Assembly (NCBI GenBank): GCA_029717555.1
Contig: JAMDHS010000074.1
Coordinates: forward strand, 33,881 to 97,880
Direction of reading: 5' to 3'
Length of the DNA stretch: 64,000 nucleotides
Origin: Peribolospora baueri
Taxonomy: Eukaryota > Basidiomycota > Peribolosporomycetes > Peribolosporales > Peribolosporaceae
The notes beneath the pieces were generated by a model. The model saw only the letters and a list, made by a program, of their open reading frames with translations. It was not told where the DNA came from and did no database searches. The position numbers were made by a program, and so were the translations under genes. Positions 24,605-35,837 of this stretch are shown piece after piece. Each line of letters starts with the position of its first letter. Position 1 is the stretch's first letter.

Positions 24605-27600
24605 TCAGACTCCACCCTCCTCTGCCTCGCGCTTCGACACCCTCTCGAGGATACGCACGCACTCCTCTACGTTCTCCCTCCCGTCCCGGAATACCTTCAA
24701 CGGGACGTGCCCAGGCACGATCGCCCTGGCCACCTCGAGGCGGTCGTAGAACGCCTGCACACGTCTCAGCTCCGCCTCGCTCAGTTTCCACGGGTCCGGT
24801 GCGGCGTGGTGGAATAGTTCCACCGCGGACGACGTCGTCAGCACCGACTGGACGCTCTGCGGCTGCGGCTGCGGGGACGAAGCGAATCGCGGACGAGGTT
24901 GGCTTGACGGGCTGGTCGATTCGGTAGTAGACGACGACGATCCGCTCCAGCTCTCCGCCCGTCCAGAAATCTCGGCTGGACGGTACGATCTACGTTGCGC
25001 CGACGACGACGACGTGGGAAACCCGCCAGAGACTCCATCCGACAGACTGAAATCCACCGCCGCGTCGCCGTCGCCGTTCCCGCTCGCGCGGCCGTTGTCG
25101 TACGAGACGGGCACGGGCCGGAGGACGTCCGGTCGGCGACGTTCGGAAACGTCTGGCGTCGTGACGTCTCGAATGTAAACGCCGACGACTTGGTCCGGAC
25201 GCTCGGCTGCCAGCTGCGAGTACAGCTCCAAATCGCGCTCGCCCGAGTCGCCGACCCTGGGAGGAGGGCCGTTGAGAACAGGGGAAAAAAAACGAGTGAG
25301 CCTTCTCGACCTCATGAAGGGAGGCGGGGGCGAGAAGCAAAATGAGGAGGACGGACGTGTCCAAACAAAGGCTGTGCTGCTCACAAGATGACTGGACGAC
25401 GCGAGGCGGAAGAGATGTCGTAACGGATGGGTGAGCGACGCACGGACTTTCGACGGAGCACGGTCGACAACCGGAGCGAGACGGCGGCAAAGACTGGACG
25501 CCGTCCTGCCACTCACACTTGCTTCCCGCAAACTGTCGTAATATCTCTGCAACGGCGCCCCTCTTGCGATCGTCCGCGGGCTCCCACAGGCGGTCCCAGA
25601 GCGTCCTTCCGGAGCCGTAGTCCTTGAGGATGTTCTGTCCCATCGGCAGGCCGGCCGCGTGGAGGAAGCCTCTCGTCACCGTGAGCAGTTCGATGGGGGC
25701 GTTGGAGACGTAGTGGAAGCGCGCGCCTAGAAGGGATAGGGTATTGTACCATGGTATCTTGCCAAAGAAAGAAAAAAAAAATGGGGGCACGTAACGAAAG
25801 ACGTGCACAGAGCGCAGTCAGCTCTCGGGTCTGTCGATCGTGACGAAAGGAGGAAGGCAGATGGGACGGATCGGCGGACGCACTCACCATTCCGGGTATC
25901 ACTAGCTCGGTAAAAGGCTTCACGAAAACGCCTTGGAACACGGACCGCTTGCCGAGGGACAAGCCCGTGTTCTTGACCGTGTCGTCGATGTCGCTGATGA
26001 CGCGCAGACCACGATCTCGCGAGATTTCTAACGTTAAAGAGTCAGTCGAGGAGATGGAAGAAGGTGCGATGCTGGTATGCGCTGGGTATTGCGAGGAGAA
26101 GAAATGTGGTACGCCATCGTTCGACCCGTCCAACGCTGTTTGAGGCACGAGCGCCCCTCTATTCGGCAGCTTGACCGTGACTTTGACGCCTGCTATCTGT
26201 GACCGTCGCTCGTCTTGCGTGCGTTGTATTCGACCATCGACGCACCGCTGAAGGGCCTCGCGAGGGACGACAATCCGACGATGAAACAGGCCTGCTGCAT
26301 CGCTGGTCATCACCATCCTCACCAGAACGTCCTCCTCCTCCTCTTCCCCCAGCTCCTTCATCCTCTCTCGCGCTTCTTCTAGCAGGCCCCCCTGGCCGTC
26401 GCCGTACACAGCACGAACTTCGACGATCACCTGCCGTCCTCCGACGCGATTCTGCCAGAACTCCTCGAGTCGCTCATCGAGCGTGGCACGGAGCTTGGCG
26501 AGCTGCTCCTCCGTCTTATCGCGCCATGCGGCGGAGGGGGTGCCGATACCAGGGACGTAGGCGGCGGAGGCGCCGGCTAGGGAGGAGATGGAGGAGCCGA
26601 GACGGGCGAGTCGTCCGCGGAAGGAAGAAGAGCTGGGGAGCGCAGGTCGGCCGAGCGCTCCTCGTCCGGACGCCTCCTCAAAGTCACCCTCGTCCATCGC
26701 GCGCTCGAGCGGCTCATCTACTTGCCAGGTCTTCTCATCCTCTGCACCAGATCGGTCCGTCCCAGGGCCGTTCAAGGAGCCCGACGAGGAAGAGTGGTTC
26801 GAAACGGGGCCTGCGTCCGACTCTGGGCCTGCGGAAACGGAGCGAGCCTTGGGCAGCCCAGCAAGGCTCTTGGCCATCTGGACGAAGATCCTCTGCCCTC
26901 GCGTCGGCGTCAAAGTCCGCTCGGTCACGACGCCGCTGACGAAGACCCAGACGTCCTGCTGCGACGATGGAGACGCGCTGGCGTTTTCCAGATTTTGGCG
27001 ATCGTGGATCGAAGCTTCCACCGCCCAACCGGGAACTAGGAGCACTCGTTCCATACCGGGAAGAGAAGTGGTCGCCCCAGAAGACGAGGAAAAAGAACCC
27101 GTCCGCGCAGGACGTACATGTTGGTCAAAGGCGGGAGGGACGGTAGAAAACGCTGCCGACTGGGATTGGAGAAAATTCGACGGCGCATTAGCGGGTGACG
27201 GCATGGAAAGTAGGCACAAGCCGTCGTCTCCCTTTGAGGAGGAACGTCGGCGTGGCGGACAAGCGCGGCCGCCGTCGTATGGACGCTCTAATTGGGAGGG
27301 AGAGAACGCAGCCGACGGCACCTGGCGCAGAGTAGGCTGCCCACGGAGCGTGGACTGGTACGCCATCGGTGTAGACTCCTTTTGGAACCCCGTGTATTCT
27401 GCACATTCAGCGCTGGTCCCTGGATTTGCGGGAAAATATTCCAGAGACTTTCTTTGGTTACCGAAGGAGGCGGCGAGAGACGACGGCGTCGACCGAGGCA
27501 AGGGCATGTCATGGACGTGAGCGGCGGCGGGCGCCGTAAGTGTCGGGATGAGCAGAGACGGGGCGCCTTCCGAAGTCGTCGTTGTCTTCTCCGTCGACGC

Positions 27601-27627
27601 TAACGTTGCGTTGTTGCCGTCTTGCAT
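24605..27627 (-). CDS. APP1: App1-type phosphatidate phosphatase (DUF2183) with a 7-nt microexon
   Basis: Yeast App1 is a Mg2+-dependent phosphatidate phosphatase at cortical actin patches, acting in endocytosis. The catalytic DxDxT motif is present as DIDDT at residues 546-550, in a context typical of the family (RVISDIDDTVKNTG). An upstream conserved block begins near RVLLVPGWAVEASIHD. Downstream are WYNTL and ARFHYVSNAPIELL. Exons are 27627-25888, 25757-25517, 25391-25385 and 25256-24605, giving 879 residues. The 7-nt exon joins the flanks into GSKFILVGDSGERDLELYSQ, the expected GDSGE block. The start is the first in-frame ATG; the frame stays open about 40 codons upstream without another ATG. 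The C-terminal ~200 residues are Ser/Pro-rich, with a final helical PWKLSEAELRRVQAFYDRLE segment. Confidence 0.88.
25385..25391 (-). other. 7-nt coding microexon of APP1
   Basis: On the minus strand, TCATCTT is preceded by CCAG and followed by GTGAGC. It supplies the last two bases of a Phe codon, an Ile codon and the first two bases of a Leu codon, between introns of about 125 and 128 nt. Without it the phases of the neighbouring canonical GTGAGT donor and CCCAG acceptor do not match. With it, the F-I-L-V-G-D-S-G-E sequence of the family appears. Confidence 0.78.
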
Positions 27628-28513
27628 CGGTGTTTGTTCCAGTCCACGTCGTGCATCCCGCTGGTTGGCAGGTTTGCGCAGACGAGTGTTGCGCCCGGCA
27701 CGTGACGTGTGAGCCCTGAGATAAGATCGACCGGAGATGTCGTCCACACGACCAGGCCAGACCCATCAGTTCCGAGGGCATTCCTCGTGGACATGCCGCT
27801 GATGAGAGGAGCACTTGGCTCGTGGAGCCTTTTGGCCCGGCATGGTCGTTCTTCGTTCCATTCCATGGTCGTCCTCCGTTCCACTTCATCGGATCTTCGC
27901 TCGATCCATTCACATGTCGTCGATCCGGCGTTGACACTTATTGCTTAGTCACGCACGTCCGCAGTCGGCTGCCGCAGCGTTTGTACTCACATTGACTGTA
28001 CCTGGCACGTGCTCGTCTCAGGCGCCTCGGATCGACAAGACGGCGACAGGAAGAGGAAGAACATTTCCGTAGAGAACGAGATTGCTGCTTCCATGTACTC
28101 GACGCCACCTTCAGCCTCCGTCGCGCTCACCATGTGGACCGCGCGGCCTCTCTCGCCCTGGTCTCGCCTCGGCGTGCTCGCGGTGCGAATCAAGGACGAA
28201 ATCCGATCGTGCAAGAAGAGCTTACGACGGATGCGGGTGCGTCCGGTGCAAAAGGAGTCTGTCTTTGACTCTCAGACATCATCGGCGACCTCTTTCCAAA
28301 ACAACTGCCTCCGCTCGCCAACCTTTGTTCTCTGACTCTTCTCTGGCTTCCATTTCGCCGGCTGCAAAACTCATCTTCCTTTTTTTTTTCCTCCTCCTCG
28401 TCCCCTCTTCCCGACTCTGTCTTCTCAGCTGATGCGTCTTGACTTCCCCCGCTAGTACCAGGGCCCCCACCACACGTTGAGCATCCCTTTGTCCCCTTCC
28501 TCTCCACCTCAGC
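27628..28513. promoter_or_regulatory. Divergent promoter region of APP1 and the amino-acid permease
   Basis: About 0.89 kb separates two divergent start codons. The APP1-proximal ~120 bp is open in frame with APP1 but has no ATG, so I treat it as 5' UTR. No repeat or RNA gene was seen. Confidence 0.55.
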
Positions 28514-30812
28514 ATGTCCAACGACTCGGACATCGAAAAGGAGCTCGGGGCGCGGCCCCATGACGCATTCAGCAGCTGGAACTACCCTGACGCTTTCGCA
28601 CAGGTCACCGTCAGCGAGCAGCCGGGTCCCGACGAGGAGAAGGCCGGTGTGGTGGGAGGAGACGTTGGTATCAAGGGGTTGGGCGGGAGTGGGGACGAGT
28701 CCGGCGTGAAGAGGCGACTCAAGCAGCGCCACCTGTCCATGATCGCGCTCGGCGGTACCATCGGCACCGGTCTCTTCGTCGGCGTAGGCGGAGCTCTCGC
28801 GCAGGCTGGCCCGCTCAACACGCTCATGGGCTACTCCATCATGGGCGCCGTCGTGTGGTCTATGATGGTTGCTCTGGGAGAGATGGCGACGCTCTTTCCC
28901 GTCGCCGGAGGATTCACTCACTACGCCACGCGCTTCATTGACCCCTCCATTGGTTTCGCCATGGGATGGAACTACTGGTACTCGTACGCGATCACCATCC
29001 CCACCGAGGTCGTCGCGGCGGCCATCGTCATCCAGTATTGGGACGTCAATCAGACGATTAACCCGGCCGCATGGATCGTGAGTCGCATAGGGTGTGGCGG
29101 ACGCAATACATCGAGCGAGCCAGCTGTCGGTCGCATTTTGATCCTCTCTCCCGTCGTCTCCCTCGTTATGCGTACGGATAGACCATAATGCTCGTCCTCG
29201 TTTTCGTCATCAACTTTTTCGGCGTGCGCTGGTACGGTGAGGCGGAGTTTTGGTTTTCCAGCATCAAAATCATCACCGTCATTGGCTTGATCCTTCTCGG
29301 CCTCATAATCGACCTCGGAGGCGGGCCCAACCATGACCGGCTCGGGTTCAGGTATTGGAAGCACCCCGGCCCCATGGCGCAAATGGACTACCAGATTGAC
29401 GGTCAAGGCAATATTAGTGAGCCTTCCTCGGCGAGGTACGCCTGTGCATGAATCGATTGCAAGGGCCAGGCTGATCTCCTCTTCGCATCGCCCCCCCTCC
29501 CCCCCTCCAGTCGACCCGGGCATCCCAGGCGCGAAAGGGCGCTTCCTCTCGTTCTGGAACGTCTTCGTCCAAGCCGCCTTCTCTTTCGCCGGCACCGAGA
29601 TCATCGGTGTGACGGTCGGTGAGGCGGAGAACCCGCGCAAGGCGGTGCCGAAAGCGATCAAGCGCGTGTTTTGGCGTATCCTGTTGTTCTACGTCTTGAG
29701 CATCTTCTTTGTTGGTCTCCTCGTACCTTACGTGCGTGTCCGTTTCTGGTACGAGACGAGGCGGGATTGCAGAGGATGGGCGGTCTGAGATGAACACGTC
29801 TTCGTCTTTTCTCCAGACGGACCCGCGCTTGCTCTCAAACACTAGCACCGCCTCAGCGTCTCCGTTCGTAATCGCGATTCAAGACGCGGGCATCAAGGTG
29901 CTCCCACACATCGTCAACGGCGTCCTCCTCATCACCGCCTGGTCCGCGGCCAACTCGGACATGTATGGTGAGCGAGGGAGTGGTGGGCGGAAGAGCGAAG
30001 TGCTGATGATGATAATGATGATCTTGCCGTCCCCTCAGCCGCCTCGCGAACAGTATATGCCCTTGCGCTCGAGGATAAGGCGCCCCGGCTGCTGCGCTAT
30101 TGCACCAAAGGCGGTCTGCCCGTCTGGAGCTTGGCGTTCACCGGCTCAATCGGCCTTTTGGCGTACATGCAGTGCGGAGCGGCGACGGCGGTGACGGTGT
30201 TCGGATATTTGTACGCCATCAGCTCCATCTCGGCCATCATCGCCTGGCTCGTCATCCTCGGCTCGTACATCCGCTTCTACCACGGCCTCCAGTACCACGG
30301 CATCAACCGGGACACGTTACCGTACAAGGCGCCCTTGCAGCCCTACGCGAGCTACTTTGGTTTCTTTTTTCTCATTCTTGTCATCCTCTTTTCCGGGTTT
30401 ACTGTCTTTTTGCAAGGACGTTGGAATACGGCGACGTTTGTTTGCACTTATATCACCATCCCTCTTTTCATCGTTGCCTGGCTCGGCTGGAAGGGTGAGT
30501 GAGCCATGATCATCATCTGGCCAAGCACGTCCTTACCTAACTGACCTAACTGACCTAACTGACCTAACTTGAACCGTCCATCCATCCCTTCCTCTCCCTC
30601 CATCTCTATCTACGCACACGCACACAGTATGGAAGCGAACAAAACTAGTCTCCCTCGCCGAGATGGACTTTGACACAGGCCGACGAAAGCTGGACGAAGA
30701 GGAAGAAGAAGAAGAGAAGAAGAAGAGGAGGGACGATGTGGAGGAGGTTGAGCGGCGTGGGGTTTTGCGGAGGAAGTCGCTTGTGCGTCGGTTCTTTGAT
30801 TGGCTTTTGTGA
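28514..30812 (+). CDS. Amino-acid permease, YAT/APC family (Gap1/Dip5-like)
   Basis: This is a plasma-membrane proton/amino-acid symporter with about 12 membrane spans. After a ~75-residue acidic N-terminal tail comes LKQRHLSMIALGGTIGTGLF, the family hallmark at TM1. Further family segments are FAMGWNYWYSYAITIPTEVV, FSFAGTEIIGVTVGEAENPR, AAWSAANSDMY-like TM7 residues and LPYKAPLQPYASYFG. Six exons (28514-29077, 29182-29416, 29511-29731, 29817-29967, 30039-30494, 30628-30812) give 603 residues. The C-terminal tail is rich in Glu and Lys/Arg and could be a ubiquitin-dependent endocytosis region (inference). Substrate specificity is not readable from the sequence. Confidence 0.9.
30536..30570. 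repeat. Four 9-bp cctaactga units inside a permease intron
   Basis: Intron 5 of the permease gene (30495-30627) contains almost four tandem copies of a 9-mer. Each copy carries CTAAC, the fungal branch-point consensus. Confidence 0.85.
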
Positions 30813-31555
30813 TGGGGGACGGGATGGGATTGATCGGCTGGATGCCGCCATCGTCACATGTCTCGTCGTCATCACATGTCTCGTCATCTCTCACGACTAT
30901 CTATACACCTCGCATGCAATTCGGTTAGCTTTGATTCGATTCGGTCGACACGGCCCTCAGGGTAAATTACCGCGACGTCCTTTTAGCGACGACGGGAGTG
31001 AGCCTTGCCTCGCGGGCGAAACGAGCGAACGAACGAACGTCTTGTCTACATACACGGGTGGTGGTCAGCGACGGCCCGATCTAGCCAAGCTAGGGGTAGG
31101 GGGCTCGGACGGAGGGGACGGAGGTGGGGAAGAGAGGCAAGGGAGAGTGATGAGAATGAACAAAGACAGAATAAGAAAAGAGGGCGGGGCGATAACAAAA
31201 AAAGGTCCGAGGGAATGGGAGGGAGCCATCTGGTAGAACGGACTGACATGAGAGGTAAAACGATGAAAAAAGACGTCCGGGGAGATAAAGACGAGGACCA
31301 TGACGAAACCCAACAAGGGAAAATGAGATCAGATCGCATACCGTACCGTAATGTTCCGAGGGGGCGAAGGAGCGAGGAAAAAAGAAGAAGAAGAAGAAAA
31401 AAGTGTCCGAGAGCGAGGGGAGAGAAAGAAAGGAGAAATGCATGCTTTTGGCGATCATGCCACGGTCGAAAGAAGTGAGAACGCTAAACAACAACGCCGA
31501 CGACGACGACCGAGTCCACGGGCGGGACCGAGAGCAGGATCAAAGGCGGACTGGA
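30813..31555. other. Convergent intergenic region, permease and acyltransferase genes
   Basis: This holds the 3' UTRs of two convergent genes. It is purine-rich on the plus strand (about 31120-31440), has small open frames only, and marks the left border of the putative polysaccharide locus. Confidence 0.5.
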
Positions 31556-33781
31556 TCACTTCCTGCCGAACGCCCACCTCCTCCCCGTCTTCTCGTCCCC
31601 ACCGGACGTGAGCTGGTACCCGCCCACGGGCGAAGGTCCGCTGCGGCGGGAGACGGGAGAGCCTGCGCCGCGGACGTATCCGTCCCTGTTCTTCGACGGC
31701 CCGCCCTTGGGGCCCCAGAGGCTCATGGGGAAATTGTCGGCCTCGAGGGCGTCGACGATGTGGTTGCCAAGCCACATGCTGGGGAGCTCGACGACGATGT
31801 GGAAGGCGATGGCCGTGGGCACGACGCAGGCCAGGCAGACGATCCAGCCGACGCCGAGCAAGGTGGACTGGCCGTCGCCGCTGTTGCTCTGCAGCGAGGT
31901 GGCGACGGAGGGGACGACGGTGTAGAGGTAGGCGGGAGGGAGAAGGAAGAGGCCGGCGGTGATCTGAGCGAGTGGTGTTGGAATGAAAAGTCAGCGAACG
32001 ACGGTTGGAAAGAGCGAGAGACAGAGCGAGAGAGAGAGAGAGAAACTCACCTTGCCGAGGGACCTCATGACGATATTGCCAAGGACGAGCTGGATGGGGT
32101 AGGAGAGCTCGACGGCGAGAAGAACGCAAATAGCAAAGATCTGGTCGCTAAAGGCCATCTCGTGGTATCCCCTCACGTTCCAAGCGGCGAAACCGGTGTT
32201 GAGGCCCTTGCGGATGACGGGAACGAGCTGGACGACGAGGGCGATGACAACAAGAAGGATAGACAGCACGGTGGCTCGGCGCGTGCGCTCGCGAAGGGCT
32301 TGGAGGTGACCGTGGACGGAGAGATCGGCGATCCAGAGACCGACGAAGAAGGGGAAGAGGTAACTCAAGCTGGCCCAGCTGAAGACGGCGAGAGCAAAGA
32401 GGACCCAGTAGCGGTTGCTAGAGCGTTGGCCGAGCATGATGAGCGTGATGTATACAGCGTACGAGCCGGTGAAGGCCCAGGGCATGGGCCACAGGTTGGC
32501 GCCGAACGTCCAACCGGCGAGCGTGTCGTCAAAGTAGTAGGTGAAGAGGTTTACGACGAGGGTGAAGTAGCCCTTTTCGTTCCTGATCTGGTCCCATGCC
32601 GGCGGAAGGAGGCCGGCGGCGGAGGAGGAGCCGGTGTGACCGGCGGCGGCGAGGCCCCACTGGAGACCGGCGATGACGAGCACGGGGAGGATGAAGCGGA
32701 AGGGGCGGACGAGCATGGCGCGGCTGAGGACAGCGTGGAAGAGGGAGGTGGTGCGCGCGCGAGGGTTGACGGGCTGGAGGAAGGGCGCGGCGAGGGCGCG
32801 TCCGGAGAGGAGGAAGAGGAGGCTGACGCCCAAGTGGGTGTTTCTCAAGATGTACAGCGGGCTGTTGCCGTCGATCCACGACGGGCCGTTGGTCGTGCCG
32901 GTCCTCTTGTCGAGCGGGCCGGACGGGCCGGGGGTGAGGACGTCGAAGAAGGTGCCGTTGAGGACGAGCATGGCGGCGAGGAACTTGAGACCGTCGAGGT
33001 AGCCGAGCCGCCCGTCCTTGGTGGCCGAGCGAGGGTCGGCGCCGTTGGGGCCCATGCCGGCGGCGACGGCGTCACCCTCGATGCCGCCGTCGGTGGCGGC
33101 GGTGAACTCGGGCCAGCGGCGAGACTGACGGCCGGGAAGGCTTGAAGGGCGATGAGCGGCAGAGGAGGAGAGGCCCTCGACGGAGGGAGCGTTGCTGTCG
33201 AATCCGCCGTGCTTGTTCCTCAAGAGGCCGGCGTCGGTGTCACCGTCGATCGAGTTGGTGGCCATGGAGGGCGCGTAGCTGTCGCTGTTGTGCATGTGGC
33301 TCAACGGGTGGGCCATCTGACCGTTGTTCACGTTGCCAGGGCCCTGAAAGAGGGCGGAGTGACGAGGGGAGGGGCCGAAAGAGGGAGGCGGGGAGTACGA
33401 GTCGGCGCGACCGGACCTGGCGAAGGGAGCGTTGGGGTAGGCGTAGTTGGCGGACGCGCCAGCGGGGGCAAGATCGGACCTGAAAGAGGAAGCAGGGATG
33501 GGGGAAGAAGAGGCGTCTTGTTGGGGTTGGGGCTTGGTGTCGCCGACGGCGATGCTCGAGTAGCGGAGGTTGTGCTGGGAGTCGTACCTTGGCAAGCTGG
33601 ACTGAGACTGGTAACCGAAGGGTTCGCCTTGGCCAGCGGGGCGAGGGGAAGCGGGGCCGGTGGCCATGTTGTCGTTTTCTTCAGAGCGAGAGTAGCGGTT
33701 GGAGTCGAGATGTGCGGCGGAGTGGGAGGAGTGGGAGGAGGGAGGGGAGGAGAAGGGTTGAGGCGGGGGCTGGCTGGTCAT
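31556..33781 (-). CDS. Acyltransferase-3 family membrane protein, active-site residues diverged
   Basis: AT3 proteins are polytopic membrane enzymes that usually O-acetylate sugars on polysaccharides or lipids. Two exons (33781-32051, 31963-31556) give 712 residues. Residues 1 to about 255 are a disordered Ser/Pro-rich cytosolic N-terminus. The AT3 domain begins at RLGYLDGLKFLAAMLVL (Y261) and contains about ten hydrophobic helices, including VSLLFLLSGRALAAPFL and LFALAVFSWASLSYLFPFFV. The family normally has DGxRG in the first helix followed by a His. Here the Arg is Lys266, and the two positions matching His-His in the neighbouring AT3-GT2 protein are Gly-Thr. Activity is therefore uncertain. 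The gene shares strand with the GH26-like gene, and the start is the first in-frame ATG. Confidence 0.78.
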
Positions 33782-35025
33782 GGATGGACGGGCGGAGGAA
33801 GGGAGCAAGGCGGGGGGCGATAGGATAGAGCGAGGGCGAGGGAAGAGCGGGGTAGGGGGGGAGCAAGAGGCGTGGATGTTGCGGAATGAGGTGGTGGTGG
33901 AGGACGGGGATGGAGGGAGATGGAGATGGTGGTGGTGGTGGTCGCCGTGTGATGGTGGTCGGCGTGTTGATGGTGGTGGTGATCGTCGTCGTCGTCTCCA
34001 TCCACTCTGGCTGTCGACGCCTGCTCTCCCTCCCACCGCGTCTCGCCATCCCCTTTGCTCCTCCCTCCTCCGCACGCAGCGCCCGCCCCGATCTTCGACC
34101 CCTCGTCCAAGCTCGCCGCAGTCGATGCTGTCCCATCTCCGCGAACGCCCGTGGATCGCCGCCAGCCAGCGAAGTGTGTTCGTGTCGTCGGCGGGTCACG
34201 CACGGCCACGTTCATTTGTTCGTTCGGCAGTGTCAAGCAATTCAGTCAAGCTGTCAATCGATGATCGATTGGCCCGACGCTATTTTTGCTCCCTCCCCTC
34301 CCCTCCGAGACAGCCGAGACAGGAGGAGACCCGCCTCGGGGACGACACAGCCCCGCCCGATAAGAAAATAAAAGAGGAAGAAAAAGAAAAAAAAAATGGG
34401 AGCTAGCTCGTGCCACCGCCCACACGAAGATCTTCCCCCGTGTCTCGCCTCCCGTGCCTCCAAACCCGCGCGCGCGGCAGCTCGCTTCGACGCGAGGGGG
34501 CGCGCCGTCCCTTCCGTCCGTCTTCCGGATGCCGCAGCACTGCCACGCGCCAAGAGGAGTTGTCGACACAACACATAGACAAAAAAGAGAAAGAAAAATT
34601 GCGACGCCACTTCCGGCGCAAGGAAGGCCCCAAGCGGTGGAAGAGAACCAAGTGTCAAATGTGCAAGCATGCAAGCAAGCGAATGAGGACGGACAGATAG
34701 GACATGTGCTGCGATGCTGCACGCCTCCTTGACCGAGCGAGGCCGGCCGTCCTATCCTTCCTTTCCATCTTTCCTTGCATCTTTCCTTGCTTCCATCTTT
34801 CCATCCTTCCTTTCCATCTTTCCTTGCTTCCAGCCAGCCAGCCTTCCAGCCTTCCTTCCTTTCTTCCTTCCAGCCAGCCAACCAGCCAACCAGCCACCCA
34901 CACATCAAATCAGATCAGGTAGATCAGACCAGTCCGAGCGAGCAAGCAAGCTAATGCGAAAGCAAAGTCGAAATCGTCTAGTCATGAAGGACTGCATGTG
35001 GCCCAAGGAGAAGGAGAAGAAGGAG

Positions 35026-35050
<25 letters not shown>
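35026..35050. repeat. A(25) homopolymer
   Basis: A run of 25 consecutive A residues follows a gaagga-rich stretch. It could be a length-variable nucleosome-excluding poly(dA:dT) element between two cluster genes. Confidence 0.9.
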
Positions 35051-35056
<6 letters not shown>

Positions 35057-35150
35057 TAGCACTGACGCGACGCGACGCGGGTCTGTCGATCGAAAAGAGT
35101 TCGGTATGAGTATGAGTAAGGTCCAGAGAACCTTGTCCGAGCGCGAGCGA

Positions 35151-35228
35151 GTCCGAGTCCGAGTCCGAGTCGGAAGGGAACGAAGACGACGAACGACGAA
35201 CGACGAACGACGAACGACGAACGACGAA
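35151..35228. repeat. Tandem gtccga hexamers and cgacgaa heptamers
   Basis: About 3.5 copies of gtccga (35151-35171) are followed, after a short spacer, by about six copies of a cgacgaa-type heptamer (35186-35228). Confidence 0.85.
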
Positions 35229-35837
35229 AGGAGGACGAATGGACGGACGAAAACAGTCTCATCGACCAAACACATCCATCGAGCAATCTCACACGACCCG
35301 GCCGAACACACGCTCGCACGAGCCTAGTCCCCACCCTCTCCACTCCACAGCAGAGAAGGGGACCGCGCAATTCCAAAGTCCATCAACAGTCCATTACAGC
35401 CGTCGTCATCGAATCGAGTCGAATCAGATCGGATCAGATCGGATAAAATCGGATAAAGTCGTGGGGAGATAAGCGTCCCTAAACAGAAGAAGAAAAAGAA
35501 AAACGCAGAATGGAGGGAAGGGGAGGAGGACGTGGGGGGAAGACTAAGAAAGGGTCGGGGTACGGGTGGAGTGTGGGGGACGTATGGACGAGTGCTAACT
35601 GACTGACTGCGAGAATGTGGGAGACAGCGCGGGATGGGACGGGGAGACTGCCTGACTGACTGATGCCTGAAGGGACCGAGGAAGATAGGCGAAAAGAGAA
35701 CGAACGGAAGAAGGAACGATGGCGCAAGGAAGGACGGCGAGTTCTACACGACAGAGGGACGGAACGGAACGGAAAGGAAAGGAAAGGAAACGTTCGAAGG
35801 ACGCGAATGGACGGAGGGACGGGGGACGGAGGATGGA

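Larger units (their letters stand above)
33782..35837. promoter_or_regulatory. 2-kb upstream region of the acyltransferase gene, rich in simple repeats
   Basis: This region lies between the acyltransferase start and the GH26-like stop, both genes on the minus strand. It contains ggt/tggtgg and Pro/His-like GT-rich tracts (33890-33980), a CT and ccag-rich tract (34755-34900), a 25-nt A run, hexamer and heptamer tandem repeats and the GH26-like 3' UTR. No coding exon was recognised. Its length suggests an extended promoter. Confidence 0.5.

Noticed and set aside
25385-25519. Direct splice of APP1 exon 2 to the GDSGE exon through a GTGTGA donor
   Set aside because: It is in frame but drops the conserved F-I-L residues and ignores the better GTGAGT donor; the microexon model explains both.
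27628-27747. N-terminal extension of APP1 by 40 residues
   Set aside because: The frame is open but has no ATG there, and I found no upstream exon to supply one.
31403-33145. 580-codon open frame antisense to the acyltransferase gene
   Set aside because: It is a Glu/Gly/Val/Ala-rich shadow of a GC3-biased sense gene with obvious membrane helices and an AT3 motif.
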